NCBI GenBank assembly: GCA_907163375.1 | Contig: CAJQUW010012890.1 | Location: 682,001-746,000, forward strand | Length of the DNA stretch: 64,000 nt | Direction: 5' to 3' | Origin: Prostheceraeus crozeri | Lineage: Eukaryota; Platyhelminthes; Polycladida; Euryleptidae | Shown: piece after piece, positions 12,196-23,661 of the stretch | Layout of the letters: each line of letters begins with the position of its first letter | Position numbering within the stretch: the stretch's first letter is position 1 | Made by a program: the position numbers and the translations under genes | Notes under the pieces: model-generated | Database searches by the model: none | What the model was told of the DNA's origin: nothing | What the model saw: only the letters and a program-made list of their open reading frames with translations

Positions 12196-13359
12196 CCATT
12201 TTTCTCGCGCAATTATGGTCAAATAGAATGCTTGCTTTGTTCAGACAAGATAAGTGCTTCCTTATGAATCCGTAAATTGATAACATATTAAACGAAGGAA
12301 GAAGTATTCCCTGTCGGGTTCCCATGATTTGATCGCTTATTGTTGCCATTTGACTCATTTAAAAGTCACCTGGGCATGCTTCAACTTCTCTCTACTTTTG
12401 ACGTAGATGTTTCCTGAGAATTCCGCTTGTGGTTGTTAGACCTTTTTACCACGACAAATTATAGATGAATTGCTTAATACTTCAACTATGTCCTTATTAA
12501 GTAGTACACTGACAGAAGCATTTCGGAGATATAGATTGCAACAAGAGGCGAGAGAGAACACTAACACTTGAGAGCTAGCTGCACACATTCGGCAGCGGTC
12601 CACTTCCTGCTGTTTAATTCAAGATCCATTAAAAACTTGAGATGCATTATATGAAGCAGAAATCCTCTGTTGATAAAGTGTGGTACTCGCTTCTTTGTTG
12701 GATGTACTTAGACGGGCAAGAATATTCGATAGCGACTTCACACGGGCTGTGACTTCAGCGCTTTCTCTGAAGCATCCGTGTTTGTATTCAACTATGCAAT
12801 GCGTATCTCTTGCACGTGATAGCAACTCAGTTTGCCCATTTATCACACACGTCATTTGAAATTAGATCCTTGATATAGGTAATCATAATTGCAATGCAAA
12901 CAATTCATAATTTGAAAATAAGGTTGATACCTCCAGATAAAATAATAATAAGGCCAAAATTCCTCGAAATTATACGTTTATTGCCGACGTTTCGCACGTT
13001 CGTCCTTTGTCAAGGCACAAGAGCAATTCACAAAAGTATAGGAAAGTTAATCAATATTATGCTTGATTAACACATTAGTGTCAATTGTCCATTTTTCAAG
13101 ACGGTCCCTAATTGAAAAATTAAGAAGCAACGCTTTATATTGATGATCAGGCGCTTCAGTCTCCTGAGTAAGAGGATTGCACCTCCGATAAATGATGCCT
13201 TTCTGAATCTCATCGTCATATTTGCACGCAACTATTAAACCAATTCCGATGAGAATAGTTCATTGTACATACATACATGTATAGGGCCACCATCGATGGA
13301 GGTCAGTGACAGTCGGAGTCAATTTTATCTTTAGGTCAATTCGTGAAGTCTCATTTTCC
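12196..13359. other. Intergenic with a Penelope-like ribozyme-relic motif
   Basis: No gene is supported. On the minus strand 12984-13018 reads TTGACAAAG, a short stem region, then CGAAACGTC. This is the layout of the hammerhead-type motif known at the ends of Penelope-like retroelements, but with a changed core. No GIY-YIG or reverse transcriptase coding from such an element was found nearby. Confidence 0.35.
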
Positions 13360-13970
13360 ACCGATTTCAGACTGTGGTAGATCTTTTCTTCAGCCGATAT
13401 CAATGCATGTGCTTGCAGCAGCATAAGACAATGTCATTAACTGAAATAAAATCTGGAGTTCCACAAGGAAGCAGTTGTGACATCACTGTTCATGTTTGCA
13501 TTGCTATGAGCTCTCTAGATCCTGGTCATAACAGAGGATTTCTCTCAAAGTATGCCGACGATGTAGTGGTTTCTTTTCCAATATTTCGCTTTGATATTCC
13601 TTGCCCTGGCATAGAAAACAACAAATTTAGTAACGTAAAATCTTGGTAACTTTCGAATGGCTTGTCTCTCAATAAAAGCAACACGAAATGTTGATAAGGA
13701 ATTCATTGTCTACTCTGCCTACGGAGAATGTTAATTTCTAAGATCATGCCGTTGAAAGTTTTAAGTGTTTTATTTGACTCTAAGATGACTTGGGATGCCC
13801 ATATCACCGCTATGCTTGGTTTCGAGCTTCCCAACGACATTATGTTATGAAAAATTGATGCTGCTTTAAACGACGTATGAATTTATTCTTTTATGCAGCA
13901 CGACGCTTCTGAGCATTCTAGAGCATGTTGTGGTCCAACATGCACGTGTACAGGCTTTTCACCAAAAACC
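13360..13970 (+). mobile_element. LINE reverse transcriptase fragment
   Basis: An open stretch (13374-13649) shows reverse transcriptase blocks: KSGVPQGSS, then, after an internal gap, GFLSKYADDVVVSF with the catalytic YADD intact. Downstream, in other frames, come LSLNKSNTKC and VLFDSKMTWDAHI, the usual thumb-region motifs of jockey/CR1-type LINEs. The copy is truncated and broken. It ends against a hAT-type element inserted at 13979, and similar sequence may resume after 14504. Confidence 0.7.
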
Positions 13971-13978
13971 ATTTCATC

Positions 13979-14496
13979 TACAGAATTAGATTGTTTAAGC
14001 GTATCACTTTGCTAGAAGTTCAAACTGATTCAAAACGATGTCACATGCATCAACTCATTAACTGGGCAAAAAGACGTTTTTGATGCCTTGTAGAGATAGG
14101 AAAAATAGTCATGCGTCGCTTGCGGATTGCTGTGAATTCCTTCAAAATTGCACTGATCGACACGATTCCTTCAGATTCGAAGAGTTCAGATCATTGCGCA
14201 AAATGTTGCTCGATGATGTTGGACATTCCGATCATCATCAAGGCAAGCGCACGAAAAAATGTTCACAAACTTCTCTGTAGAACTTGACATCGACTGACTG
14301 TGTCTGTTTGCTGAGTGATCCGGTTGATAACAGTCACTAAAGCTTCGTATAATTTGGCGTGTTTAATGTTGAACTGGTTGCTCATTGTTCGATTGCTATG
14401 GTATTATGTCAGCAGATTGTGCCATTTCATTTACGTTACATGTTCCAGTGCATCCCTTCTAGTCAAACAGAAGAAGAGACGACCGGTCTAATTGTG
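13979..14496 (+). mobile_element. hAT-type MITE, CACAGAATTAGA family, copy A
   Basis: The 518-bp element is flanked by the 8-bp duplication ATTTCATC (13971-13978 and 14497-14504), typical of hAT insertions. The left end reads TACAGAATTAGA and the right end TCTAATTGTG, an inverted repeat of the family consensus CACAGAATTAGA. It has no coding capacity. It is inserted into a LINE fragment. It shares both ends and its middle with copies B and G. Confidence 0.8.
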
Positions 14497-14504
14497 ATTT
14501 CATC

Positions 14505-15165
14505 ACTTGACAATCTTCAGCGAATCTCATCCCATAAGCTACCAAGATAGGAACATTCTACTATTCCTTATACTTATTCGTTTATCTCATCTCACACTTA
14601 TCTTTACAACCAACAAGTGATGAACAAAGAATCTCTCTGATTTTTATTAAACTGCAACGAGATGAGATACGTTCATTAGCGTGCCAAAACACGGCCAACT
14701 GTAGCAATTGAATTTTTGAATTGTCTTCAATTCATGTGTAATTTTCACTGCTTGAAGTAAAAGTTGCTGACTTGCACGTGGGAGCTATACACTTCCTCAC
14801 ATCATCAGCCTTAATTTGAAAATGATTTTTACGTGTTCCTCAATCGATCATTTTCCTAAAAGACGATTTTAAGAATTCGGATGCTGAATGATCTCTCCTG
14901 ATCTTCTCTGAATGAATGAAACGGAAAAGGCACTTAAAGCTTCTTTTCCATTATGTCAATAAATGCAACGTGTCCTGCTCTTTAAGATTTTCAATAATAA
15001 GTTGATGTTTCACGGCGGACAAAACTTGCGCTGCACACTTTACCTCGAGAATTCGACCAGTGAAAGATTTCTGAAAAATGTGAAGATATTAGCGTAAATT
15101 GAAACTAAGTACCAGTTATGTTATTTTTTTCACCTTCTCTTGACCATTGCAGCATATATCTTTGC
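14505..15165. other. Intergenic, no supported gene
   Basis: Possible continuation of the LINE interrupted by hAT copy A for the first few dozen bases (frame reading LDNLQRISSHKLPR). Nothing else could be supported. Confidence 0.35.
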
Positions 15166-15176
15166 TCCTCAAGGGA

Positions 15177-15349
15177 TATCGAAAGAGAATGACAGCTATT
15201 AAGTCAATACAAGACACCAACACCCTTGATTCCCCGACCGCACTCGCCTGACCTAGGAATCGAACCGAAGTCCGCGGTGTCTTGTATTGACTAAATAGCT
15301 GTCATTCTCTTTCGATATTCAATGAACTTCGACAGACCTTTGTTGTCAA
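15177..15349 (+). mobile_element. Palindromic SINE-like insertion, copy 1
   Basis: The 173-bp insertion is flanked by an 11-bp near-duplication (TCCTCAAGGGA at 15166-15176 and TCCTCAAAGGA at 15350-15360). Its left arm (GAAAGAGAATGACAGCTATT...) is the reverse complement of its right arm (...AATAGCTGTCATTCTCTTTC). The left arm also contains GGAATCGAACC, a reversed tRNA B-box. A short non-palindromic tail (GACAGACCTTTGTTGTCA) lies only at the right end and matches copy 2. Variable-length target duplications of this size point to retroposition rather than cut-and-paste transposition. Confidence 0.65.
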
Positions 15350-15360
15350 TCCTCAAAGGA

Positions 15361-16690
15361 TGCACTATTTGTTCACTTACTTAACCTACCTGCCAATGAT
15401 TTTTCGCCCTTAGCGTTTTATTTTACGATTTACAGTGATCCGCTTTGCTTTGAAGGTCACGATGGCTCGAAAGAACTGAAGCTGCCTACTCAAGAAATGG
15501 ATATAATCCTTCCAAGTCTACAACTGAAGCAATGTCCGGCTTTTATAATACTTTTTATAAATGAAAATCAAAATAACCATTTTGTCATCTAGAAGCCTTG
15601 ACAAATTCTTTTCAAGAAATACAGCGGAAGAGAATGCAACATTGAACAGTATGGCATGTATTATTCGTGATGATGTTAATTATACCTTCGCTCTGATTGG
15701 CCCTCTGCATTTAATGCCAGGTCCACAATTATCATGAAGACATTTCACATTAAACCTCAACAGGGCGGTCGACAATGTTCGTGGCAAATTGGACTGAACA
15801 GATGGTTTCACAATATAATACCTTCAGATACAAGACGAGCAAGGTCTTTGCCAACGGCATAAAATTCCATATATGGATTCTCCGGTAGATAGCTTGTAGT
15901 TGTAGGGCTTCAGAATGTCAACTACTTGTAGAACACGTGAGAGTATTAGTAAGAGCTATTTTGAAATTATTTCTGCTCACCTAAAATTATTTTTCTAGAA
16001 AAGGTTGGAATTAATTTTTGCATTTACCTGAATGGCTGATAAAAATACATTGAGCAGAAGGCGTAGCATTTTTTCGATCTATCATATTTCTGGAACGGTG
16101 GATACGTCAGCAACAAGATCGACAGTTCAGTAAACAAGTTTCCTTTCAAAAGAGACACATGCGCTGTGATCGTGCGCGGATCATGATCATATGCACTTTC
16201 TATGGCAATGCGTTTCTATCCCAGGTGGACACATGCGTTGTAATCGTGCGCGGATCTCTTTCTATGGTAATGATCATCTGACGGTCATTCCTCGCTTGGG
16301 TGAGGAGTGAAGTGAATTGTTGCTTGTGACTAGAGACTCACTCTCTCAATCATCTCTAAGTTATTATGAAAACTTTCACACTTCTCCTTCTGTCTCTGTT
16401 CGTGCCCTTGAAATTGAACAAATGAGCAGAGTGTGACTGAGGAATAAATGAAATGATAAATCAGATTATAGAAACTGATTGATTTCAAACTTTATCACTT
16501 CTGAAACTTCCAAGATTGGGAAATTATTCGGCGAAGCATCTGTTGCACTCAAATGTTTGATTATCCGCGCTCTACATTCCCAACGTGTTTCCAAACAGCG
16601 TAATGGAGATCGCTACCGTTCAAGGACGGTGAGAGAATAAAAATGTGAAGAAATGAGGAGAATCAGCTGAATAGGAATTCGGTTTCGAAT
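15361..16690. other. Intergenic, no supported gene
   Basis: No gene is supported. A local duplication is visible: 16157-16196 and 16217-16267 share variants of ACACATGCGYTGTRATCGTGCGCGGATC, followed by CTTTCTATGG. Confidence 0.4.
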
Positions 16691-16703
16691 GTGGATGATC
16701 CTG

Positions 16704-16948
16704 AATATCTAAAGAGAATGACAACTATTAAGTCAATAAATGACACCAACACCCTTGATTCCTCGACCGCACTCGCCCGACGTAGGAATCGAACCTGGGA
16801 CTTCTGGAACGAATCATCTCCGCGGACGTCGGTTCGATTCCTAGGTCGGGCGAGTGCGGTCGGGGAATCAAGGGTGTTGTTGTATTTTATTGACTCAAAA
16901 GTTGTCATTCTCTTCAGATATTCAATGTACGACAGACCTTTGTTGTCA
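16704..16948 (+). mobile_element. Palindromic SINE-like insertion, copy 2
   Basis: The 245-bp insertion is flanked by an exact 13-bp duplication, GTGGATGATCCTG (16691-16703 and 16949-16961). Arms of about 95 bp are inverted copies of each other. Each arm contains a tRNA-type B-box (GGTTCGATTCC, read outward from the centre) followed by GTCGGGCGAGTGCGGTCG and a body ending TTGTCATTCTCTT. The right end carries the same GACAGACCTTTGTTGTCA tail as copy 1. The centre between the arms is about 35 bp. It is non-coding; the open frames across it on both strands are by-products of the palindrome. Confidence 0.7.
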
Positions 16949-17189
16949 GTGGATGATCCTGTGTCTCAGTGGTCAATCACAATGACTAACGATCAGAAAG
17001 TACAGGGACTTATTAACCGATCTAGGTCAAGCTTTTGCATTTTGAATTACTCAATTGGAATGACTTTGTTTTCAAAAAGAAATTGGAATTGCGAATATCC
17101 ACAAAAAGAGCATTGAAAAGACACAAGCCTCCGACTTGAAACTCTGAAGTCATAATAAGATTTAGTGATTATCACCAAATGCATTGCAA

Positions 17190-17640
17190 ACTCCAGAGAG
17201 TGCAAAATCATGCCGCAAGAATTGTGTTTAAAACTTCAAGACGCAATTGCTGAAGGAGCTCTATTGTTTCCTAACACGGACAATTCGACGCAAAGTTTCA
17301 ACGTTAACTTTTTCTTTTTCACCGGTGACTGTCCTCATTTTTTTACACGTATTTCCGAGTGTATAAATCAAGGTGAGACCTACGATCACTTGACGAACAG
17401 CCTATTCCCTACAAGCCATAATGAAGGACGACCAAGCCTTCAGCCTACCAAGGACGACCTGAGAGCCTTCAGATACCAAGCCACACTCGTGCGGAATCAG
17501 ATTCCTCGTGGGCTGATATACTGCCCGTCAGCACTAATCTGTATACTTTCAATATTTGTAAAGCATCTTTTGCCTCAACATCAAATGACTTTATGTTGTG
17601 TAATGACTTTTTGTGCGTCTTATTATGAAATTTCTGAGTA
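17190..17640 (+). mobile_element. CR1/L2-like LINE fragment, 3' end of ORF2
   Basis: In mixed frames this stretch reads like the C-terminal tail of CR1/L2-type ORF2. It has KLQRVQNHAARIVF at 17188-17231, matching the family motif 'LQRVQNxAARLV'. Near 17505-17570 comes WADILPVSTNLYTFNICKASF, matching the 'WNxLPxxIRxxxxxxxFKxxLKxxLF' end. Multiple stops and frame changes show it is dead. The degraded sequence may begin soon after the palindromic insertion that ends at 16948. Confidence 0.55.
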
Positions 17641-18049
17641 CATTCTTTTGCGTCAAGTGAGCTAGCACGAGCAGAGTGGCGCTATAAAATATATTTACTG
17701 ACAAACTAGAAACCGGCATTCTTTGGGTTATCAGCTGCATGTCCGGCCTAGTCCTTGAATAATATACTCGCAGCCACATAGACGATGACACCAGTGTTGA
17801 AGTCATACTTATTCAATGAAATGCATACCTTGAAATGGAATAAGTTGGAGCAGTTCAGCTGATCACAAGAGTCGATGGTGATTCTGTCTTTGTTTGTCTG
17901 CGCGTGAACTACGCAAATAAACCATGTGGAGAACGTAATCGCAACTTCTTATCAAAACCACGTTCCACGTATATTTCGAACACTGATTTTTTCTTCCACA
18001 GTGCCATAAAAGATTCTATCCATCAGCAAGACGTAATAAACGATCTCAT
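17641..18049. other. Intergenic, no supported gene
   Basis: Sequence between a LINE fragment and hAT copy B. No supported feature. Confidence 0.35.
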
Positions 18050-18569
18050 CACAGAATTAGATTGCTTAAGCGTGTCACTTTGCTAAAAGTGGAAACTGAT
18101 TCAAAGCGATGGCACATGCAGGAACTTACTGAGTGAGCAAAAAGAAATTTTTAATACATTACGGAGATAGGAAAAATAGTCATGCGTCGCTTAGGGAATG
18201 CTGTGAATTCCTTCAATTGCTCCGATCGCCACGATTCCTTCAGATTTGAAGAGTTCAGATCATTGCCCAAACGTTTTCTCGATAATGTTGGGTCCTCTGA
18301 TAATTATTCAAAAATTAGCAGGCGCATGAAAAAACGTTCACAAACTTCTCTGTAGAACTTGACATCGTCTGTGTCTCTTTGTTGTGTGATCCGGTTGATA
18401 ACAGTCACTGAAACTTCGCACAACTTGGCGTATTTAATGTTGAATTGGCTGCTCATTGTTCCATTGCTATGGTATTATGTCAGCAGATTGTGCCATTTCA
18501 TTAACGTTAAATGTTCCAATATTTTCTTTCTAGTCAAACAGAAGAAGAGACGACCTGTTTAATTCTGTG
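18050..18569 (+). mobile_element. hAT-type MITE, CACAGAATTAGA family, copy B
   Basis: The 520-bp copy has intact ends (CACAGAATTAG at the left, TTTAATTCTGTG at the right) and the same middle as copies A and G, including GTCAAACAGAAGAAGAGACG near the right end. The immediate 8-bp flanks (GATCTCAT and GCACAGTC) do not match, so either one flank has changed or the copy arose by recombination. It is non-coding. Confidence 0.7.
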
Positions 18570-19483
18570 GCACAGTCAGTCTACATCGGAATAGGACACC
18601 AGATTGGTAAATATAGTATGTTCGACAACCATTACAGAATGAAGTGCAGGCCGATAGATTTTATGCCCTCGTAATAAGAAAAGCACATAATTTTTTTGTG
18701 ATTTCACTATTTTGGAAAGACAGAGTGTGCCTCTCCATAAAACTTTGAGAGCAGCTGTATCATCAATCTCCACACCTCCCAATTCCCTTTTTGGCTTGTT
18801 TGTTCTTTTATTCAGAAGAGATGGTGGTTGCTTGTGTTTTCATGAAAGTATAATCTGCGAACTTCTTTGTCAATTTTAAACTTTCAAAGGCCGGTTTGAT
18901 CATTTCTCATAGGCATTTGGCTTATTTATAATGCACTGTTCCACAGTGTAGATTGTTTCATTTTTGTTTTACTCTCAATGAAGCTGACTTCTCTCATCTT
19001 TACTGATGCAATCTCATTCAGATGAAGCTTCTTCTTCACATTACATTAATCAGTCAAAGGTAAATGAAATACCAACAAAGTAAGCATGAAGTTCACCAAA
19101 CCAGAGGGTTTGACAATCAGCGTGTCCTGATTCTTTTCTGAAGGAAGCTTCGCATCTTGTCATGCAATTTCTATGTCGATCGAAATAGATATCAAAATGG
19201 CATAACTATGGAACAATGTGCTGTGCCATTAAGGCAATGCCGATGCTTCTGACAAGATCTACTGGCGGTAAATAGAAAAAGTACTGCGGAAGCAGTTACA
19301 AGTTTCTCTTCCTATGCCAGCTATCTTCAAACTGTTAATTCGGCACTTTGCTTCATCTCAGCTGTTGTGCACCATGATCTGAATTCTTCAGCATATTTTC
19401 CGCTATTCGCATATATAGGAAGCTCTGTATTAAACGAGCTTTGTACTCGTAGAACAAACAAAATTATTGGTTTTGGTCAATCT
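18570..19483. other. Intergenic, no supported gene
   Basis: No coding, RNA or mobile feature could be supported. Confidence 0.35.
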
Positions 19484-19595
19484 TTTCTTTTCAAAATGAA
19501 TTCTTCGAATCTGAAGCGATCGGAGCATTTGAATGAATTGACAGCAATCCGCAAGTGACTGCTTTCCTGTCCGGCCAATGCATAAGAATTTTCTG
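19484..19595 (-). mobile_element. Reversed fragment of the CACAGAATTAGA hAT family
   Basis: Read on the minus strand, the sequence (ACTTGCGGATTGCTGTCAATTC, then CAGATTCGAAGAATTC, with a GCTCCGATCG segment between) follows the shared left-half sequence of copies A-G. No terminal repeats are visible, so it is a decayed internal fragment. It is the only copy I found in this orientation. Confidence 0.5.
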
Positions 19596-22500
19596 TATGA
19601 CCTGCAGTGTCTTCTTGGGTGCATCAAAGATTGATTAAGTCTACGCCTACTCGTTTGAGAAATTTGTGCAACAGTCGCACCAGTCCAAGCTTGTTGTGGG
19701 TTTCATGCTTCATCAGCGTTTTTACTGGCGTTATTTTCGCTGTAGTCACTCAAAGTGCTTTATGATTATTTTTCATTGCTTTCGCTTATCTTAAGCGACT
19801 TGTGTCTTTCAATGTTTGTCATTGGATCTTGTCATGACAATTTCATAAATGTTTTCTAACTGCACCTGGCATATTGTACTGCATCAGTCTCTTACCAGTT
19901 ACATCATGCACTTCAGATAATGTCATTTTATTTAATAGAGTCCTTGATTCTGTGGATCTCATAAACCTGAACCAAAACATATGGATTTCTTTCAACAGAT
20001 TTATTTCGCAACAACAATGGGAACAATATGACCGGTATCAAACTGTACAACATTGTGAAAGGAAATTAATATTCTTGAAATGTATTGTTAATAAAATGTT
20101 CGGTATACTTAGTCAAAGGCACTGTCGTATAGAAGACCAAGTTTTTACAACACAAAATAAATGTGGGTACATTCATCAATCATTTTCAAAATTGTTGAGA
20201 CTCAATGTCTCTTTGAAATCTTTACATCATTGGTTAAAGTTGGCAGTTGTCTTTCGTTGCAAAGTGCTTCCTATACAACATTATTCTCCCTTTGTAACTC
20301 AAATTCATTCAATAAAATCACTCAAATACGAGTTGTAATTATCAAGAATGGAGGTCAACGTATGTGTATTTAGAAAGCATCATAGATATCATGCTCGAGA
20401 GAAATAACTCATCTGCTGCTATCATCCAAATTTCAGATTCGGCTAAGATTTTTGCTTTAATATATGACCTTATCACAAAGTCTCGACAAAACGTCTAAAA
20501 GCTTGGCAAGGTTATCACATTTAGTGCGTAGAAATGGCAGGAAGTTGCTTCACTTTTAAGATCAAAGACTTCTCACAGCTGTGCAGCTGTGCTAATGTGT
20601 TTGAATATATGGAGCCATTAATTTAAATGTTTTAGATTTGCCATGTCAAGCTACTATTTCTTAGCTATCTGACATGCTTGTGGGCATTTACCTGACTTAC
20701 ATGTCTTGCATACTAGCTCACTGTTTTGCCATTACTGTGTATTCATGTTATTTAATCTCATTCGTCTGCAACGCATGCTCAACAGGTTTTAAAGTGAATT
20801 AAACTTAGATCCAATGATCTTTGCCAATAAGGAGCGTGGGCATCTCTGAGTCTTGGTTAAGGTTTCATAAAAAGCTTCATTGAAGCTCCCAGCGTTTTTT
20901 TGTGTATGGTCAAAATGAGATATCTCCATCCCGATGTAGGGAGCAGAGTTCTGATGCGACGAAATCATACATAACCTCTACCCTGCTTGATTCCTTGCCT
21001 TGAACTTTTCTTGAGCTTTCTAAACGAAATATATTTGTTGCAGCTAAATTCTTAATGAAAATATACAATTGTCTGCAATTTTTGACATGTTGCTCTTCTT
21101 GATTTTAGAGTTGATTTTCCATTGGTGAATTTCCATGTTAATAAATTTGCTATCTCCTTATCGAGTCATAGAGAGAAGCTTGCCTATATTTCTATTCTTT
21201 ATTCATGCTTTTTGACAAGGAGATCTAGATATCTATAATATACCGGTATATGTACAATTATAGATCTCTAGACATCCTTGCTTTTTTGACAGCACAGAAC
21301 AAGAATGCTATGTAAATGTAAATGTAAATGTGTAAGCAATAAGCATGCATGCACATGTAATAGTCGAGAGCAGTCATGAATTCTATAAGTTACTGAACTA
21401 CAGCACAGGCTTTCAAAGAAATAAGTAATATACTCAAATATTTCTATGAAATTGGAAACACATAAGCTATGCTAGATAGATAATTTCGATGAATGAATTC
21501 AAGTTCTCAGCGAAGTTATGAAAATGCCTTTCTCCTGTTAACATGAATGAATGGAAAGATGAGTATTACAGTTTCAATGAAGTCAGAGCAAAAAGTGTTT
21601 TTGAGGATCGTTGATCAAATTTCTGATTGTCTCGAAACATGGTTTTGCTTAATAAATTTATTTGGCCAGCTGCATGCACATTCACTCTGCAAATTGGTTT
21701 CATACTTTCCAAGGACGAAAGATGATTAAACCACTAGATCAATTGGTTAGTCTTTGTTCATTGGATTTAAAGATTTAAAATGATCGTAACGCGATTAACT
21801 TATCGCCAATCTATGGAATGAATTTAGTCCTCACTATAAAAACAGCTATTTTAGGAGGCATCGTAGATATGAGAAAATATTGCACTTGGCCCAAATATTG
21901 TTCGAATTGATGGACATTATAGTTGGAACTATGATGGCAACGACAAGAGGTTAGCCAAACAGGTAGTTTCACTAGAGCAAAAATGACTCTCGATACACAA
22001 TTTTATGCTCGACAAATTATAAAAATAGATTGAAAGTGAAAGTGATCCGGCTTGCGGCGTCCCGCGAGTTCTAACGGTCGATCTTCGGTGGTGAATTACG
22101 ATCATAAAATTATCGTCGAGAGATACTTTTGTTCTGATGAATCGGCGACCATACAACTTGATTAGCAAAGTAAAAATAATGTTGACCAAAAAAACAGACA
22201 TATGCCTCAATATCTTATCATTGCAATGAACACAGCGACAGCGAGTGTACTCGAATCGCCTATTCGAGCAGTTGGCAACAACAGCCACTTTTCCCTTTAT
22301 TCTTGTGACGTCATCTTGCTAAGTCGTACATTGCAGCCGCTGATGAAACTGATTGATCACCGCATCAACTAAGAACACTTCATTAAAGCATTCATTATAG
22401 AAAGAATTCATTGTAGAAGGAATACTTCATTATCGCATTTATTAAGGCAATTCAACTGAGAGTTAGAAGATTTAGAACGAGGAACATAGACGGTAAGATA

Positions 22501-22897
22501 ATCATTGGATTTTGTCGACGAGCTATTTTTCTCTATTGTTCTTGCTTGATGCATGTATCTCACTGATGGAAGTGTAGACCGAATATTTTGGCAAGTATTA
22601 AACGCCATTTGTACAAGAAGAAGCACGTTCTCAACCGCTCTAAATATTTTGCCTTCGAAATTCAGTCAATGACATGAATGAAATCTGTCTTAAGTATGAG
22701 TTGTTAACATTTTCAAGTACTCAATTGTATCACTACAAAAGATTGCGACGATGAAGCGGCTGCAATGACAGCAAAGTGAGATGACATCTCAGAGGCAACT
22801 AATAGCTGCGGAAAAGAACTTATCACGTTCTCCATGTACGAGATCTTATCAGAAATTCGATCAATCATCTTCACAAAGTCTTTGGAAAGTCAAGAAA
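19596..22897. other. Long stretch without supported genes
   Basis: A 154-codon plus-strand frame (19874-20338) and a 119-codon minus-strand frame (21929-22288) are open but show no family motif and have biased, intron-like composition. I do not call them genes. Simple (TGTAAA)n sequence lies near 21313-21335 and a hairpin at 21207-21298. The part just below 22898 should contain the 3' UTR of the membrane-protein gene. Confidence 0.4.
21207..21298. repeat. Imperfect hairpin, about 90 bp
   Basis: The left arm (CAAGGAGATCTAGATATCTATAAT, written here for its position 21219-21242 only in outline: key blocks CAAGGA, TCTAGA, TCTATAAT) pairs with the right arm ending GTCTAGAGATC and ATCCTTG. The centre holds the palindrome TACCGGTA. 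Four or so mismatches are visible. It could be a small foldback element or a structured transcript. Confidence 0.45.
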
Positions 22898-23661
22898 TCA
22901 ATTACTAAAAATATCATTAACCTCCACTGATGTTTTGATCTCTGCAACAGTCTCGGATGTCTGCTGAATGCTCTTAATATGTTCGAAGCTCTCTACACGA
23001 ATCTCTGGAGTAATACATCGAGGACGAAGGTCAACACTGCGAGATCGTCGGTCTTCAGTCTGCGTGTGTTTCTGACATCCAGGATATTCTCTGTAATGAT
23101 AACAGACGATGGGAATTTCCTTGAATAAAGTCTCTTCATCCACCTCCTTATCCGGCTTTTTTTTCTCGTTCACAACCTCAGGAACCTCCTCACAACCAAT
23201 TTCTTGAAGCGCACTCAATCGCCGGTTATCCTTGCTCTTCTTCAGTTTTAATAAGCTGCGTCCATTTTCCGCATCCTCGTCGTCGGGTTTGTCTCCAGAA
23301 GAGCCGCGAAGACGCCAACTACGCCGAAATCGCTTCCACCGACCACTCAATCCGCTCGCTTCTTCAGTGTCGAGCGAATTGTCCTGCTGGGCGCGCAGTT
23401 CTTCCAATCGCTTGTCTCGCTCTTCCATTGTGACGGACATGCGCTTCCCATAACTCTTGTAGATAATACTTTTATTTTCCTGCTTCACAATGCGGACGTT
23501 GTCGACGTTCATTGGACGGAATCTTCGGATGAGGTCACGTGGAAGGGGAATCCTTACGTCTCCCCATTTGTGAAGAAAAAGACAAAGCGCAGCCACCCAA
23601 CCAATGAGAATAATGAGGAACAAAATGCCATCACCGAGCGACCAGGTGCCGTAGTCCAAGT
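22898..23661 (-). CDS. Terminal exon of a single-pass membrane protein
   Basis: I do not recognise the family. The exon starts after a clear acceptor (CTCACTCTCCTTTCAG on the minus strand, AG at 23663-23662). The frame remains open upstream to 23737, but that part reads as intron. The exon opens with a short extracellular or lumenal stub (LDYGTWSLGDG). A transmembrane segment follows (ILFLIILIGWVAALCLFLH), then a basic juxtamembrane stretch (KWGDVRIPLPRDLIRRFRP). The remaining roughly 190 residues form a charged, disordered cytoplasmic tail: a coiled segment (TMEERDKRLEELRAQQ), an Arg/Trp-rich patch (GRWKRFRRSWRLRGSSG) and a Lys/Glu-rich region. This suits a membrane receptor or adaptor C-terminus. 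Earlier exons were not found in the window. The stop at 22898-22900 follows NDIFSN. Confidence 0.65.

Noticed and set aside
16691-17116. 141-codon plus-strand frame and its minus-strand counterpart at 16663-16908
   Set aside because: Both read across the palindromic SINE-like insertion; the matching frames on opposite strands are caused by its inverted arms.
17165-17665. 166-codon plus-strand frame as a possible host gene
   Set aside because: Other frames of the same stretch match the C-terminal tail of CR1/L2-type ORF2, so it is a LINE remnant.
19874-20338. 154-codon plus-strand frame
   Set aside because: No domain, signal or repeat pattern; low-complexity AT-driven composition and no supporting context.
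21929-22288. 119-codon minus-strand frame
   Set aside because: No recognisable motif, and no splice or poly(A) context; could be chance.
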